The notes beneath the pieces are model-generated. The model was not told where the DNA came from, ran no database searches, and worked only from the letters and a program-made list of their open reading frames with translations. Positions 1 to 9,612 of a stretch of DNA of 17,104 nt are shown one piece after another. Source of the stretch: Acanthamoeba castellanii str. Neff (Eukaryota > Discosea > Longamoebia > Acanthamoebidae). Position numbers and translations under genes: made by a program. The stretch is taken from positions 131,912 through 149,015 of the forward strand of contig NW_004457372.1 of NCBI RefSeq assembly GCF_000313135.1. The letters are read 5' to 3'. Position 1 is the stretch's first letter. Every line of letters begins with the position of its first letter.

Positions 1-153
1 GCCCCATCGATCACCGAGGTACGCGGCCACCGAATCGTTCGTATCAAGACATATTTCAGTCGTTGATCCAAATGTGGCCCGCGCCAAGAACGGAGAAATG
101 GGCACGGAGATGCGCCATGGGCCAGGAGTGCTGTATCGCCGCACAGCTCTCTG

Positions 154-294
154 ATGGAGGAAGCCACCAACCTCCTCAAGGAAATCTGCCTGGAGGGAGG
201 CTAGTGGCACCATCATTAGCTGCTGGGCATGGTCGAGCAGAACATTGTGGCTATCGTGACCCACAGGCAACCCTACGACCTCGACAGCAGGTGA
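154..294 (+). pseudogene. Possible remnant of a PP2C-like phosphatase C-terminus
   Basis: Two short plus-strand stretches read as protein but lie in different frames. Positions 154-204 give MEEATNLLKEICLEGG followed by a stop. Positions 229-294 give a piece containing QNIVAIVTHRQPYDLDSR followed by a stop. Together they resemble the last helix and last strand of PP2C-family phosphatases, where an alanine/leucine helix, a glycine turn and a DNI-hydrophobic strand are typical. No metal-binding aspartates are visible, because everything upstream lies outside the window or is scrambled. The pieces may be decayed exons or chance similarity. The family call is weak, and it adjoins a clearer pseudogene on the same strand. 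Confidence 0.2.
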
Positions 295-519
295 TTCAAG
301 CTTCCTCTCCTCCTCCTCCTTCATGGTGTGAAACGTTTGAGCCTTTTGGGGCGAGCCAACACCTGAGGCGAAAAAAGCAGCCCTTCTCCCCATGACTTTC
401 CGGTCTGGAGTCCACCAAATGGCATTCCGATCATTCTTGGCTACATAGGTAGCCTGGTGAAGTGCAAGCAGAGAGTAGAAGCCACTCAGGTGGTGGCAGT
501 GGTCAAGAGGTTCCCTGAG

Positions 520-1272
520 TTGGTGATCAACAACAAGCCAATTGTGGCGCTCTGGGTTGCCGTGGCCGCGGGCCAGAGCGTGCAGTATGTGGGACGAGTC
601 CAGCAGTCTCCGATCATTGCCGGAGCCGTCCAGTTTGAGTGGTCCAGCGTCGAAATACACACCACGTACCCCCCCCCGGCCACCGACTTCGATTTAAAGT
701 TTGTGTCTTCAGGTTCAAGGGGAGGGCCATCGACGCTTTGCTCGACCGTGAGGGGAATGTGTTCGAGGTGTTTGTAGACGGCTTCTCGGTGGGCCTCATC
801 AACACCCAGCGGCGTCCGCCAGTACACCGCCGCCAGCGGTCTCAGCTCCGGTGCGTCACATCTTTCGCTTTCGCTTTCCTTCATTCTTGTTATAATCAAT
901 ATCCTTTTATCTTTATTAGTATTTAAATTTATTTTACACTAAGCAGGGGTTGTGCTGCGCAAGCGCACGGAGGCGCGGTTCGGCGTGGTCACCTTCCGCG
1001 GGCTCGTCGTGGCTGGTGGCTGTGCCGCCGGACGGCGAACGCTCCTTCATCCCTGCAGTCGCGGAGACACCCGAGAAGGCCCAGTTCGAGAGCCGACGCA
1101 TCGAGTGAAGTTTGTTGAGTACATTCACTTCTTCCTGGCCTGCGGACCCATGATCTCGCAGCCCTGCTGCTCCTAGGTCAAGAACGTGGTCGACAAGGAG
1201 AAGGCTAAGGGAGTGAACATCACGTTCATCGACAGCGCTGAACCCGTCATCAAGGCCGCCATGGGCTGGTAA
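520..1272 (+). pseudogene. Decayed CE2-family acetylesterase (SGNH/GDSL-type) pseudogene
   Basis: The intact relatives are secreted carbohydrate esterases with an N-terminal beta-sandwich and a C-terminal SGNH hydrolase domain. A signal-like stretch is followed by QSVQYVGRVQ. A 47-nt intron (666-712) joins VEIHTT to FKGRAIDALLDREGNVFEVF, and a 96-nt intron (851-946) leads to VLRKRTEARFGVVTF; all are typical of the N-terminal domain. The frame breaks at about 805-808 and again at about 1010-1020. After the fragment ending ESRRIE, where relatives continue into the catalytic GDS serine block, the sequence jumps straight to FFLACGPMISQPCC. An in-frame TAG follows at 1174-1176. The segment before the final PVIKAAMGW, which should hold the catalytic histidine, is also missing. 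No in-frame ATG start is visible. I am confident it is broken and fairly confident of the family. Confidence 0.75.
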
Positions 1273-1296
1273 CGCCACATTATTACTTCAATATAT

Positions 1297-2918
1297 TTAT
1301 TTATTTTTCTTCTCGAGTAGGGTCAGCCACCAAGTGAGCGTGCCGTTGGCCCACGGCTCGGCGCGCTTGCTTTCGTCCGGCTTCTCCCGGATATGCAAGA
1401 CGTGGGCCTCCGCCTGCGCCCACATGTGGGTCGGGTAGACGTCGGTGAAGTTCATCGGGTAGCCCATGCTGTAGTGCAGGTAGGGCTGCACAGCGCCGTT
1501 GACGTTGAACAGGCTCTTGCCCTGCTCCTCGGTCCCGCCGCCGCCGGCCGTGGCCATGGTCTGCATCTGGGCGCCGTCGCGGCCCAACACGCCACGCAGG
1601 AACGCGGGCAGCCCGGGCTCGACCAAGCGGTTAGGCTGGGTGCGTGCGACCCGCAGCCGGTGGAGGTAGGCGTGCCCCCCGGCCAGCACCCGCTCGCGGT
1701 TGCGCGCGATAAAGGTCTTGACGTCGACCCGCTCGTAGGGCGGCTCGGTGCTGAACAGCTGCACGAACTCGTCGGTGTCGACCAGGAACACAAAGTCGAA
1801 GTCGGCCTGAAACCGCACGAAGCCGTCCCACACGAGCAGCTCCTGCAGGTGGCAGTAGGTGACGTTGTAGTCTCGGCCCGGCGCGTCGACGGCGACGATG
1901 GTGACCCGCTCCAGCACCCCCGGGTGCCGCGCCAGGCGCCGCTCGACGTCCTTGATGTCCAGATCGACCGAGGCCAGCTCGAGCACCACGTGGTCTACGC
2001 CCACGACGTCGAGTGTCCACAGCAACCAGAGGTCGACGTCAGCCGTCCAAGTGAACTGTCTCGTGATCCACACGCCAACTCGCACCCGGGCGTCGTCGCC
2101 CGTGGCCCGCACGATCGCGCCCAGTTCGCTGATGCCGGCCCACGGCGCCGACGGCAGCGGTTCCCGCGGCGTGGCGAGGGCAGCAGTGGGCAGCAACGGG
2201 GCCGGCTTGGGGAAGTGGAGCACTGGTCGAGCGGGAAGAAGACCACCTCCTCGGCGGCGAACACGGCAAAGCGCATGTCTGGCCGCATACTCCTCTCGCC
2301 CTCCGGGATGAAGAACGCGCATCGTACAACCAGCTCCATGAACCCCGGCTTGAACTGGTACCGCCACCCGGCGCCCGCAGGCTGGTCGAGTATGAAGCTG
2401 TGGGCCGGCAGCTTGACCACCTTCTCAGCGTCGACGATTGCGGCTGCCGATGGTGGTTCGCTCCACCACAGCTCAACCCCCTGGAAGGTGCGGCCGGTGG
2501 GCACCTCGACTTGATATAAGGTGTAGTTGAAGACTTCGGTCGAGACTGCAAGGTGAAGCTGGAAGACACGCATGCTGGGGTTGTGTTGGGTCAGGTTGTG
2601 GAAGGTGCGGGGCCGCAGGGCCGTGGGCAGGGCCGAGGCGTTGGGGAACCAGGCGCGGTGGTCCTGGCTCGCGGAGATGACCTGCACGCGGCCCGAGGGG
2701 GACGAGACGAATGCACCCCACGGCACGCGGAAAGGGTCTGCAGCAGAATAAGATGAAGATGAAGTTGCCGTAGAGGAAGAAGACGAAGAAGAAGAAGAGA
2801 TAGAGGAGAAAATGAGAGATGGACTCCAGCAGAGGTGGCCGCTGTAGGTGGAGAGCACTAAGACGACGACAACATGCAGCAACACAGAGAACAATAAAAC
2901 CCGCAACAGGCGCACCAT
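1297..2918 (-). CDS. GT92-like type II membrane glycosyltransferase, with a frame break
   Basis: The chosen ATG at 2918 opens a basic residue followed by a hydrophobic signal anchor (LLFSVLLHVVVVLVL), then a serine-rich stem encoded by a TCT-type repeat at about 2760-2815. This is the layout of Golgi type II transferases. The catalytic part contains FVFLVDTDEFV, whose DTD is the expected nucleotide-sugar/metal motif. Upstream of it, a cysteine-glutamine-rich stretch resembles the region before the DXD in family GT92 (Pfam Glyco_transf_92, formerly DUF23). The C-terminus has HMWAQAEAHVLHIRE, like the closing GT92 histidine segment. The reading frame changes near 2215-2223. Either one base is missing there, or a 95-nt intron (2129-2223, weak GTGCTC donor, CATCAG acceptor) restores frame. 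The 3' end lies 24 bp from the convergent pseudogene. The start lies 100 bp after the next glycosyltransferase gene. Acceptor substrate unknown. Confidence 0.6.
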
Positions 2919-3018
2919 GATGTGTGTGAGCAATAGGCAAAACAGTTTACCTTTTTTAAGTGACGTCACTTTTGCTTGTTTTATGTTTTTTCTTTTGTTT
3001 CTTTTTAAGTGACCCATC

Positions 3019-5547
3019 TCACAACTCCGCGATCTCGGGGTAGTTGTTCAGGTACCACTTGGTGGGCTGGATGTTGGGGCTCTGCTCCCGGAGAATCGTG
3101 TCGGCGCCCTGGTGTTCCATGACGAACTCGACTGCTCGCGATATGCCGGCCTCCACGCTCGCCAGGGTCGGTTCGTCCACCGCGAATGCGTGCTTCACCT
3201 GCGCCAGGCGCTCGGTGAGCGCGCCGCGGGCCAGGTAGACCACCGGGATGCCGGCGCGCAGGATCCTGGTCGTGACGTAGGAGTAGGTCTCAGGGAAGAT
3301 AGACAGGAAGGTGACGATGTGGATATTCTGCTGCTGCAGGATGAGCTCAATCTCATTGTCGTCGTACAGGTCGTAGAACTCGACAGTGGTGCAGCCCTCC
3401 CGCAGCCTCGGTTCCAACTCGCCAAACTGGTGGAAGCGGAACTGTAGGTTGTGCTTGGCCGGCAGCACGTCGCTCTTGGAAAGCGCCAGAAAGAGCTCGG
3501 CGCCCTTGAACTCGACGAAGCGGCCGACGTAGGCGACGTTGATCGTGTTGTCGGCCACTGGGGCCACGTAGAACCGGTCGTCGTGGATGATGAGGTCGTT
3601 GTGCGGCACCATCACCACCTTCTCCTCGTCCCAGTGCTTGGAGCCTATCTGGGTCCGGTAGTACTCGTAGATCGAGCGCTCGGGGAAGATGACCCGGTTG
3701 GCCATCTGAAACAGCTTCGATGCATTGCGCATGTTCCCGATGCCGGGCTCGGTCGTCTGCAGCACCTCGAGCGATGGATTGGGTTGCGTGGGGAAGAGCC
3801 ACTGGTAGTCGTGTACCGTCACGTAGACTGGAACCTTGCGCGCGCGATAGGCGCGCGCGATGTCGATCACGCGCCATCCGGGTCCCTCCAGCACCATGGC
3901 GCTGTGGATGTGGAGCAGCGCGCAGTCCCTCGACGGCGACGGCGGGTTGCCGTCCTGGATCCAGGTGTGGTTGTAGTCGGCGAAGAGGCCCATGAGGTGC
4001 TTCATGTAGGCCTCGGTGCCGCCGCCGGGGTGGGACAGGTGCACGACGGTCTTGCCCGTGTGGGGCTTGAACGCGCGCTTGACGGTCGTGATCATGTCGT
4101 AGCCGGTTACGTCGTTGGGCTCCAGAATCGACTGCTCGTTCCACTCGTTCCACGCCGCGAAGAACACGTAGTTCTCCGGGCCGGCAATGATGCTGGTGTC
4201 CTGGACCGCCAGGTCGTACACGCGTTGCACATGACGCCCGAATCCGTCCGCTGTCGCATTGCGATAGATCCGCGGGTAGCCCTCATAATTCCCATTGGTC
4301 CAGCCGCGCCGCGGTGCGTTGTTCCAGCCCAATACGGTGCCGCGGTAGAACTCCTTCGCCTGGCCCTGGCGGCGGTGCTCCGACGTGGCCCAGATCTCGG
4401 GCGCGTTGAATAGCCAGAAGCCGGCCCACTGGCCCGCGTCGGCCGGTTGGCGCCCGACTTTCCACCACGGGCTCGAATACCCGGGCTCGAACTGAACGTA
4501 GCCTTGAAGGCCCTGGTCGTCGGTCGGCGCCCAGTCGTTGGTGGGCGGTTGGCCGAAGCGCATGAAGTGGATGCCCGGCAGGCCCTCCTTCCGGGCCAGC
4601 TCCTGCCACAGGGTCATGATGCCCGCGACGATCTCCGCATGCTCCTTGTCGATGCGGTACCAGATGAACACGGGCCGCTTGTTGATGCGGATGTTGCGCT
4701 TGTTGCGGAAGAAGGGCAGCAGGAAGTAGAAGTGCTTGACGTTGCCCTCGTGGTCGGAGTAGTCCTGCGCGAGGATGACGTCGTTGGGCAAGCCGTCCCA
4801 CGCACGGGTCCAGTTCTCGTTGGCCCAGCACAGCACGAACGGCTTCTTCGGCTCCCCATCCTTGAGCATCAGCTCGAGCGGGCGATGCATCACTGCGTGG
4901 GCGAATGTTATTACCATCCAAGACAAAGAACATGTGATTTTCAAACTAAAATAAATAAAATAACATAAAATAAAATCAAGCTACCACGTACCTGGGTGGT
5001 CCTTGAACCAGAAGTGGTAGAAACAGAACCCGTGGATGCCGAAGCGGTCGGCCAGCACGCGCATGAACCGGCGGTGCCCATAATCGAGAATGTTGTAGTA
5101 GCCCAGGTCGGGGTGGGGCTTGTAGATGACCTCGTCGATGACGTGGCGCGGCATGGGCTTGAGGAAGGTCCACTCGGTGAAGTTGACGCCCCAGAGCTCA
5201 TCGTTCTCGGGGATGGCGTGGAACTGGGGGAAGACGATGGCGAGGGCCAGCGGGGTCAACTCGGCCCCGGCGGTCCTCAGCGGGGTGGGGCTGGCTGGTG
5301 GTGGTTGGCGGGAGAGTGTGACTGATGCGGGGGGCTGGGGAGAAGTGGAAGGAGAGGGTGGTGGAGAGCGAGTGGGAGATGAAGATGAAGACGGAGATTG
5401 AGATGGAGAAGAGGAGGGCAAAAAGATGGTCCGTGGAGCAGATCGTGGGAAGGCTGGGGAGAATCCCTCTTCCGCAGACAGCTGGTGATAAGAGACGAAG
5501 GCGGCCAAGGCGGAGATGACCACTACCAGGGCAACGACGTGCCGCAT
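3019..5547 (-). CDS. Two-domain glycosyltransferase: WbsX-like plus GT4-like
   Basis: Exons are 5547-4992 and 4892-3019. The 99-nt intron (GTACGT donor, ACGCAG acceptor) gives an 809-aa product. The N-terminus has a short signal anchor (residues about 4-19) and a Pro/Ser-rich stem to about residue 95. Residues 101-460 match the WbsX family (PF14307): FPQFHAIPENDELWGVNFTEW, CWANENWTRAWDG, and NEWNE followed by LEPN. WbsX proteins occur in bacterial O-antigen clusters and resemble GH99-type folds. Residues about 465-809 look like a GT4-type transferase, with a glycine-rich GGGTEAY loop, a TVHDYQW segment and an AYVGRFVEFKG sugar-nucleotide domain opening. The long exon is free of breaks and its codon use matches the neighbours. 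The likely site is the Golgi and the likely product a surface or secreted glycan, by inference. Bacterial origin is possible. Confidence 0.85.
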
Positions 5548-5689
5548 CTTCCTGTCCTCCGCCTCGCCGGTAACTCAGACAGAACAGGCCAGTCTTTCCC
5601 CTTTTTGGTTTGGTGTGGACATTTCTCAAATTCCACGTATTGCCTGCGGTAGATGTAGGCAAAAGTTGAAATATTTGAGCCATGAGGAA

Positions 5690-8600
5690 TCACCGCTTGC
5701 CGATGGCCGCAACCAAGGCGGGCGGCACTCGCTTGGCGTGAGCGGGCGAGAGTGACCGGATCCAACTCCGCACGCCGGTTGCGGGACCGGAGGTCGACGA
5801 CGACGGAGGGAGCGAGCCCGCAGCTGCGGACGTGGTCATCTCGAGGATCGTCTGCGCTGCGGCGAGCTTCACCGAGAAGGTGCCCATCGGGCTGTCCGCC
5901 GGGTCCATCTGCAGCACATCCGCCATCGTGTCTTTTGTCCGCACACCGCACACCGCACACGTGCAATGGCTTAGTTATGTGATTGGAGGGGGAGAATAGG
6001 TGGACACCGTACTCGCTAGAAAGTCGCTTCCCTGGAGGGGAAGCGGTTCGGCCAGGAACTGGATCGCCGCTCGTGCCAGCTGTCCCACAGCCCTTACAGT
6101 TGTCACCAGCGCCGAGTTGGTCGAATCCGCGCCTGTGTGCGTGTGCGGCGTGTGCGGTGCGTGTTCGTTAAAAAATCAGCATATGCAGGTAGATGAAGTG
6201 GACAAGACAAAGAATAGAATACCCAACAGAGGCCAGAGCCGTTCCACGATGAGGTCGTTGAATGTCCAGACCCAACCCTTCCACAGGGCCACCAGCTCGA
6301 GACACTTGAGGCCCACGAAGGTGCGCGGCGTCAGCTTGTACGATTCTGCGTGTATCACGATCGTGAGTTTTCAATATTGCGTTGCGGACGTGGCATGCAA
6401 CCCCTTAAGAGGGTGGAGAGGAGATGGTACCATCGCCGTTGTGCTGCGCGAGCGAACCGATACCGCTGACGATGTCGGCTAGCAGGCGGTCCAGACTCGG
6501 TGCATTCTCTTCATTCCAGTCGTTCTCTGTGGCAATGTCGGCCAGGCAGTCGTCCACCATCTTGGTCCGCTCGCGCTTGGCCCCGCTGCCTGTGCTCTTG
6601 GCCGCGGGACCCAGGTGCCCCGTCATCAGCAGTCGCAGCGTTAGGCCCAGTACGCGCAGGCCGTCGTCCGCTTCTTCGAGGTCCATCGCCGCGCCACTGC
6701 CGTCGTCGCCCTCGACGCTGGCCAAGGCGCCCGGGTAGGCGCGCGACACGATGCGCAGGTACTGGAGCACCTGGCCCGCCCTCGGGGGGACGGCGACCGG
6801 CCTCGGTCTTAGAGAGAGCCGCGAGTACGAGATCCAGGCAGAACACGCCCACGATCGACCGGCCGCGCCTTCGCTCCAGCTTGCACAGGCCGGCAAAAGC
6901 CTTGCACAGCGACTCGAGCTCCGTTGTCGCAACTACATACGCAAGAATAAAGTACAAGAACAGTGGTCAGTAAAACGGACGCGCAAACGAAAGACACACG
7001 ACACGAAAGCTGAAGCGGTTACCTTTGGGTTCGTGCTTGTTGGCCAACCGGTTGGCCCAGCTCCACAGGACCGAGTCGAGGAGCCGGTCACCGTGTTCGT
7101 GTTTGTCTTGCGGCTGCCGCGCGGCGGCGGCGGCGGCGGCTCTGGCCTTGGCCACCCGCCACAGGAGTCGGAGGACGAGCTTCTCCTGGTTGGCGAATCG
7201 CTTCATCCAGGCCTCCTCGCCCCGCTGGTTGTGCTCCCGCTTCTTGGTGCGTTCGGTCTCGAACGTCTGCAGCAGCCGTCGCTCGAGCAGCGACATCACC
7301 GTCTGCTCGTCGAGATTCCGCTCCTGGGCGAAATCGTCCGCGATCTCGCGCAGCGTGACGCCGCTCAGCAGCGCGACTCGCCGATTGAAATCTTGTTATG
7401 AAATAGACGTCAGCGCCTGTGTCGGCAGCAGCAAAGTGTTCCAGCGGGCGGGCGGGGGAGAAGGTGGTGTGCGTACAGTCGGCAGGCGCTTCGTCTGATC
7501 GACGATCGCGCGTCGGACCCATCGGCGAAGTGGTAGTACTGCTCGAGGTTGCGGCGGAGGGAGCTGCTGGCGCGGGACTGATCGGAGCTGCAGCCTGCGG
7601 CGCGGCGGTGCCCGGAGGCGGAGGCGGCCACACAAGTGCTGGGCGCACGGCCGCCACTAGAGAGCCGACTGTGGCCGGTAGGGCGGCGCTGCCCGGGGGC
7701 GGAGGCGGCCACGCCACAGCTGGACGCGGGGTAGTACCCGGCGGGGGAGGAGGCCAGACCCGAGCCGCCGAAGGGGTCGGGGTCGTCATGACCGGTTCGC
7801 TGGTGGGTCCTGGTGGCACCAGCGGGGCGACGCTGGGCAGAGTGGCTGGGGCAGTGACGGGTGCGCGCGTCAGCTGCTGCGATCGCATGGCCTGCTCCGC
7901 CTTGGCCTTGGTCTTCACCATCTTCATCAACTTACTCTGCACAAACACACACACACACACACACACAGAGAGAGAGAGGTGAACGATGTGTGGCGGCATG
8001 ATAGTTTGAAGCGTAAGAGTTGGTGATGGTACCTCTTTCGCACCAGCCGCCTTGGCCGGCGATTTGAGTTTGCTGGCTGCGGCCTCGTCGGTTGGGCTGC
8101 TCTCCTTGTCTTGCTCCGCGGAGGCTTTCTTGGCCTTCTTCTTCGCCGTCGCTTCCTCGGCGCCCTTGGCCCGCGTCTCCATCTTTCGCTTCTTGCCGCC
8201 GGTGGTGGTTCCCCCACCGGCGGCCTCGGCGCTGGCTTCGGCCTTCTCTCGTTCGGCCCTCCGTCGCTCTCTTCGCTGCTGCATGACGGCCTTAGCGTCC
8301 GTCGGCTCCTCAACGATCTTTTCCCGCGTCTCCTCAACCTCCACGACGGTTGGCTCGCCGTACGTGTCCACCATCGGTTCATTGTCAACATCTTCTTCTT
8401 CCTCCTCCTCCTCTTCCCCTTCGTCGATCTCCAGATCTTCCGTCTCTTCGGCTTCGCTCTCTACGTCCTCGTCCTTCTGCTTCTTCTTCGTCTCTTCGTC
8501 TTGTTCGTCCTCGACCAACTTTCGAGGTCTTCCTCGCTTGGCCGGCGATTCGGCCTTTGCTGGCGGTGGTGGAGTTGGTTTGGTCGGTGCGCTGACAGCG

Positions 8601-9612
8601 GTCGCGGCCTCGCGCGATCTCCGCTTCGCTATCCTCTTCGGCGACGCCTTGGCCTGCTCGACCTTCGGTGCTTCCTTGGCCTGCAAGCGAGCACTCCGCC
8701 GAATCACGCTGGGCGAGTCCTTCTCATCGTCATGAGCTTCTTCCTCATCCTTTGCTTCTTCTTCTTCTACTTCTTCGTATCCCTCCATCTCTTCCTCTTC
8801 CTTCTTTCGCCGTGCGCTTCCTCGTCCCCTTGGCTTCCGCTTCGCAGAATCTGCGACAGGCCAGGGTCAGCATCATGACCCACCACACACGCGCACGGCA
8901 CACACGACACACGACACGCACGACACACACGACACGCACGGCATCCAAGGGGCACCTTCATCACTGTTAGCTTGCACTCGCGCCAGCTCTTCCATGCGCG
9001 TGGCCATCTGACGTAGCACAACCAGCGTGAGTGTCCTGCAGACGTGGTACTGAGCCGGAGAAGCGAGAGGGGAGAGCGTACTCGGTTGAGCTCCTTCTGT
9101 TGCACATCGTGGATGGCCTTCCACTCGCGCTTGACGTTCTGTACCTCGTCGCCGATGCCCCTCAGTCGGCGGTTCTCGGACTCGACGAGGGCGAGGCTCA
9201 GCTTCAACTCGTTGACGTCCTTGGCCACGTCCTTCTTGATCTGTTTCTTCGTCTGCTTGGCCGCCTTCAGCTGGCCGATGTCGCTACTCAGATCGGCGAT
9301 GAGCTGCGATTGTTTCTCGAATGCAGCCTCTCTAGCGGCGAGGGCTTCCTGCTTCTGCTGGAGTGCGGCCTCGATGTCAATCACCTGGCGTCTCGTTGCC
9401 GCAAGCTCACTTTGCAGGGCGGTGTAGAGCGAGATGAGCGTGCGGGCATCGAATTTGTCGTGATTCGCTACAGCGCCGTCGGGTGCCGGAGAGGCTGCAT
9501 CCGCAGCACCACCGATCTTGGTGCTTGGCACCTGGGCATCGCCCAAACCTTCATCATCTTCGGTAATCACGAGATTTCCCTCTCCTGAAATTTCAAGATC
9601 ATCTGCTTCCAT
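5690..9612 (-). CDS. Large unrecognised nuclear-type protein: coiled coil, AT-hook, WPPPPPG repeats, helical C-terminus
   Basis: Nine exons join in phase: 9612-9082, 9049-8956, 8850-8033, 7936-7477, 7391-7023, 6932-6431, 6345-6223, 6132-6013 and 5931-5690, giving about 1085 aa. Residues about 50-200 form a coiled coil. Residues 209-481 are highly charged with RGRPRK (an AT-hook, about 314-319), KPRGRG, and acidic runs. WPPPPPG occurs three times (about 542, 557 and 584), suited to WW, SH3 or profilin ligands. Residues from about 636 are helical, including KGWVWTFNDLIVERLWPLL. The layout suggests a chromatin or transcription factor. ICE1, the little elongation complex scaffold, has a similar gross layout, but I see no proof. 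One frame break lies at the G6 run 6784-6789, where one base must be skipped. The first intron (9050-9081) would be only 32 nt; using the GTACAG donor at 9144 instead gives 95 nt and removes 21 residues. The stop at 6405 is intronic. Confidence 0.78.
7937..8032 (-). repeat. Intron 3 of the large gene with (AC)n/(AG)n microsatellite
   Basis: A run of about eleven AC units followed by about six AG units lies at about 7945-7978 on the plus strand. It sits inside a 96-nt intron with a GTACCA donor and a GTGCAG acceptor on the minus strand. In the sense strand it becomes a CT/TG-rich polypyrimidine stretch just before the acceptor, so it probably also serves as the polypyrimidine tract. Confidence 0.85.
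8881..8943. repeat. (ACACGAC)-type tandem repeat in intron 2 of the large gene
   Basis: Imperfect units of ACACACGAC and ACACGCACGAC fill most of the 105-nt intron 8851-8955. The intron boundaries are a GTGCCC donor and a TCGCAG acceptor on the minus strand. The same repeat family recurs in introns of the genes to the right. Confidence 0.85.

Noticed and set aside
1393..2514. 373-codon plus-strand ORF
   Set aside because: It is the antisense shadow of the GT92-like gene; its His/Val/Gln-rich composition and lack of motifs are typical of GC-rich antisense frames.
2760..2815. Intron instead of the TCT-encoded Ser tract in the GT92-like gene
   Set aside because: A CTGCAG acceptor exists nearby but no good in-phase donor was found, and a Ser-rich stem is normal for a type II transferase.
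3451..4413. 320-codon plus-strand ORF
   Set aside because: Antisense shadow of the long WbsX/GT4 exon, which has clear family motifs.
5690..5926. Separate 78-aa gene starting MADVLQMDP
   Set aside because: An acceptor at 5932 and a GTACGG donor at 6012 join it in phase to the exon above, so it is the last exon of the large gene.
6405..6407. TAA taken as the end of the large gene
   Set aside because: A GTACCA donor at 6430 and an acceptor at 6346 remove it in phase, and three more phase-consistent exons follow.
8052..8878. Long plus-strand Ser/Leu/Phe-rich ORFs that look like membrane proteins
   Set aside because: They are the complement of the Glu/Lys/Asp-rich exon of the large gene; GAG/AAG codons read backwards give Leu, Phe and Ser.
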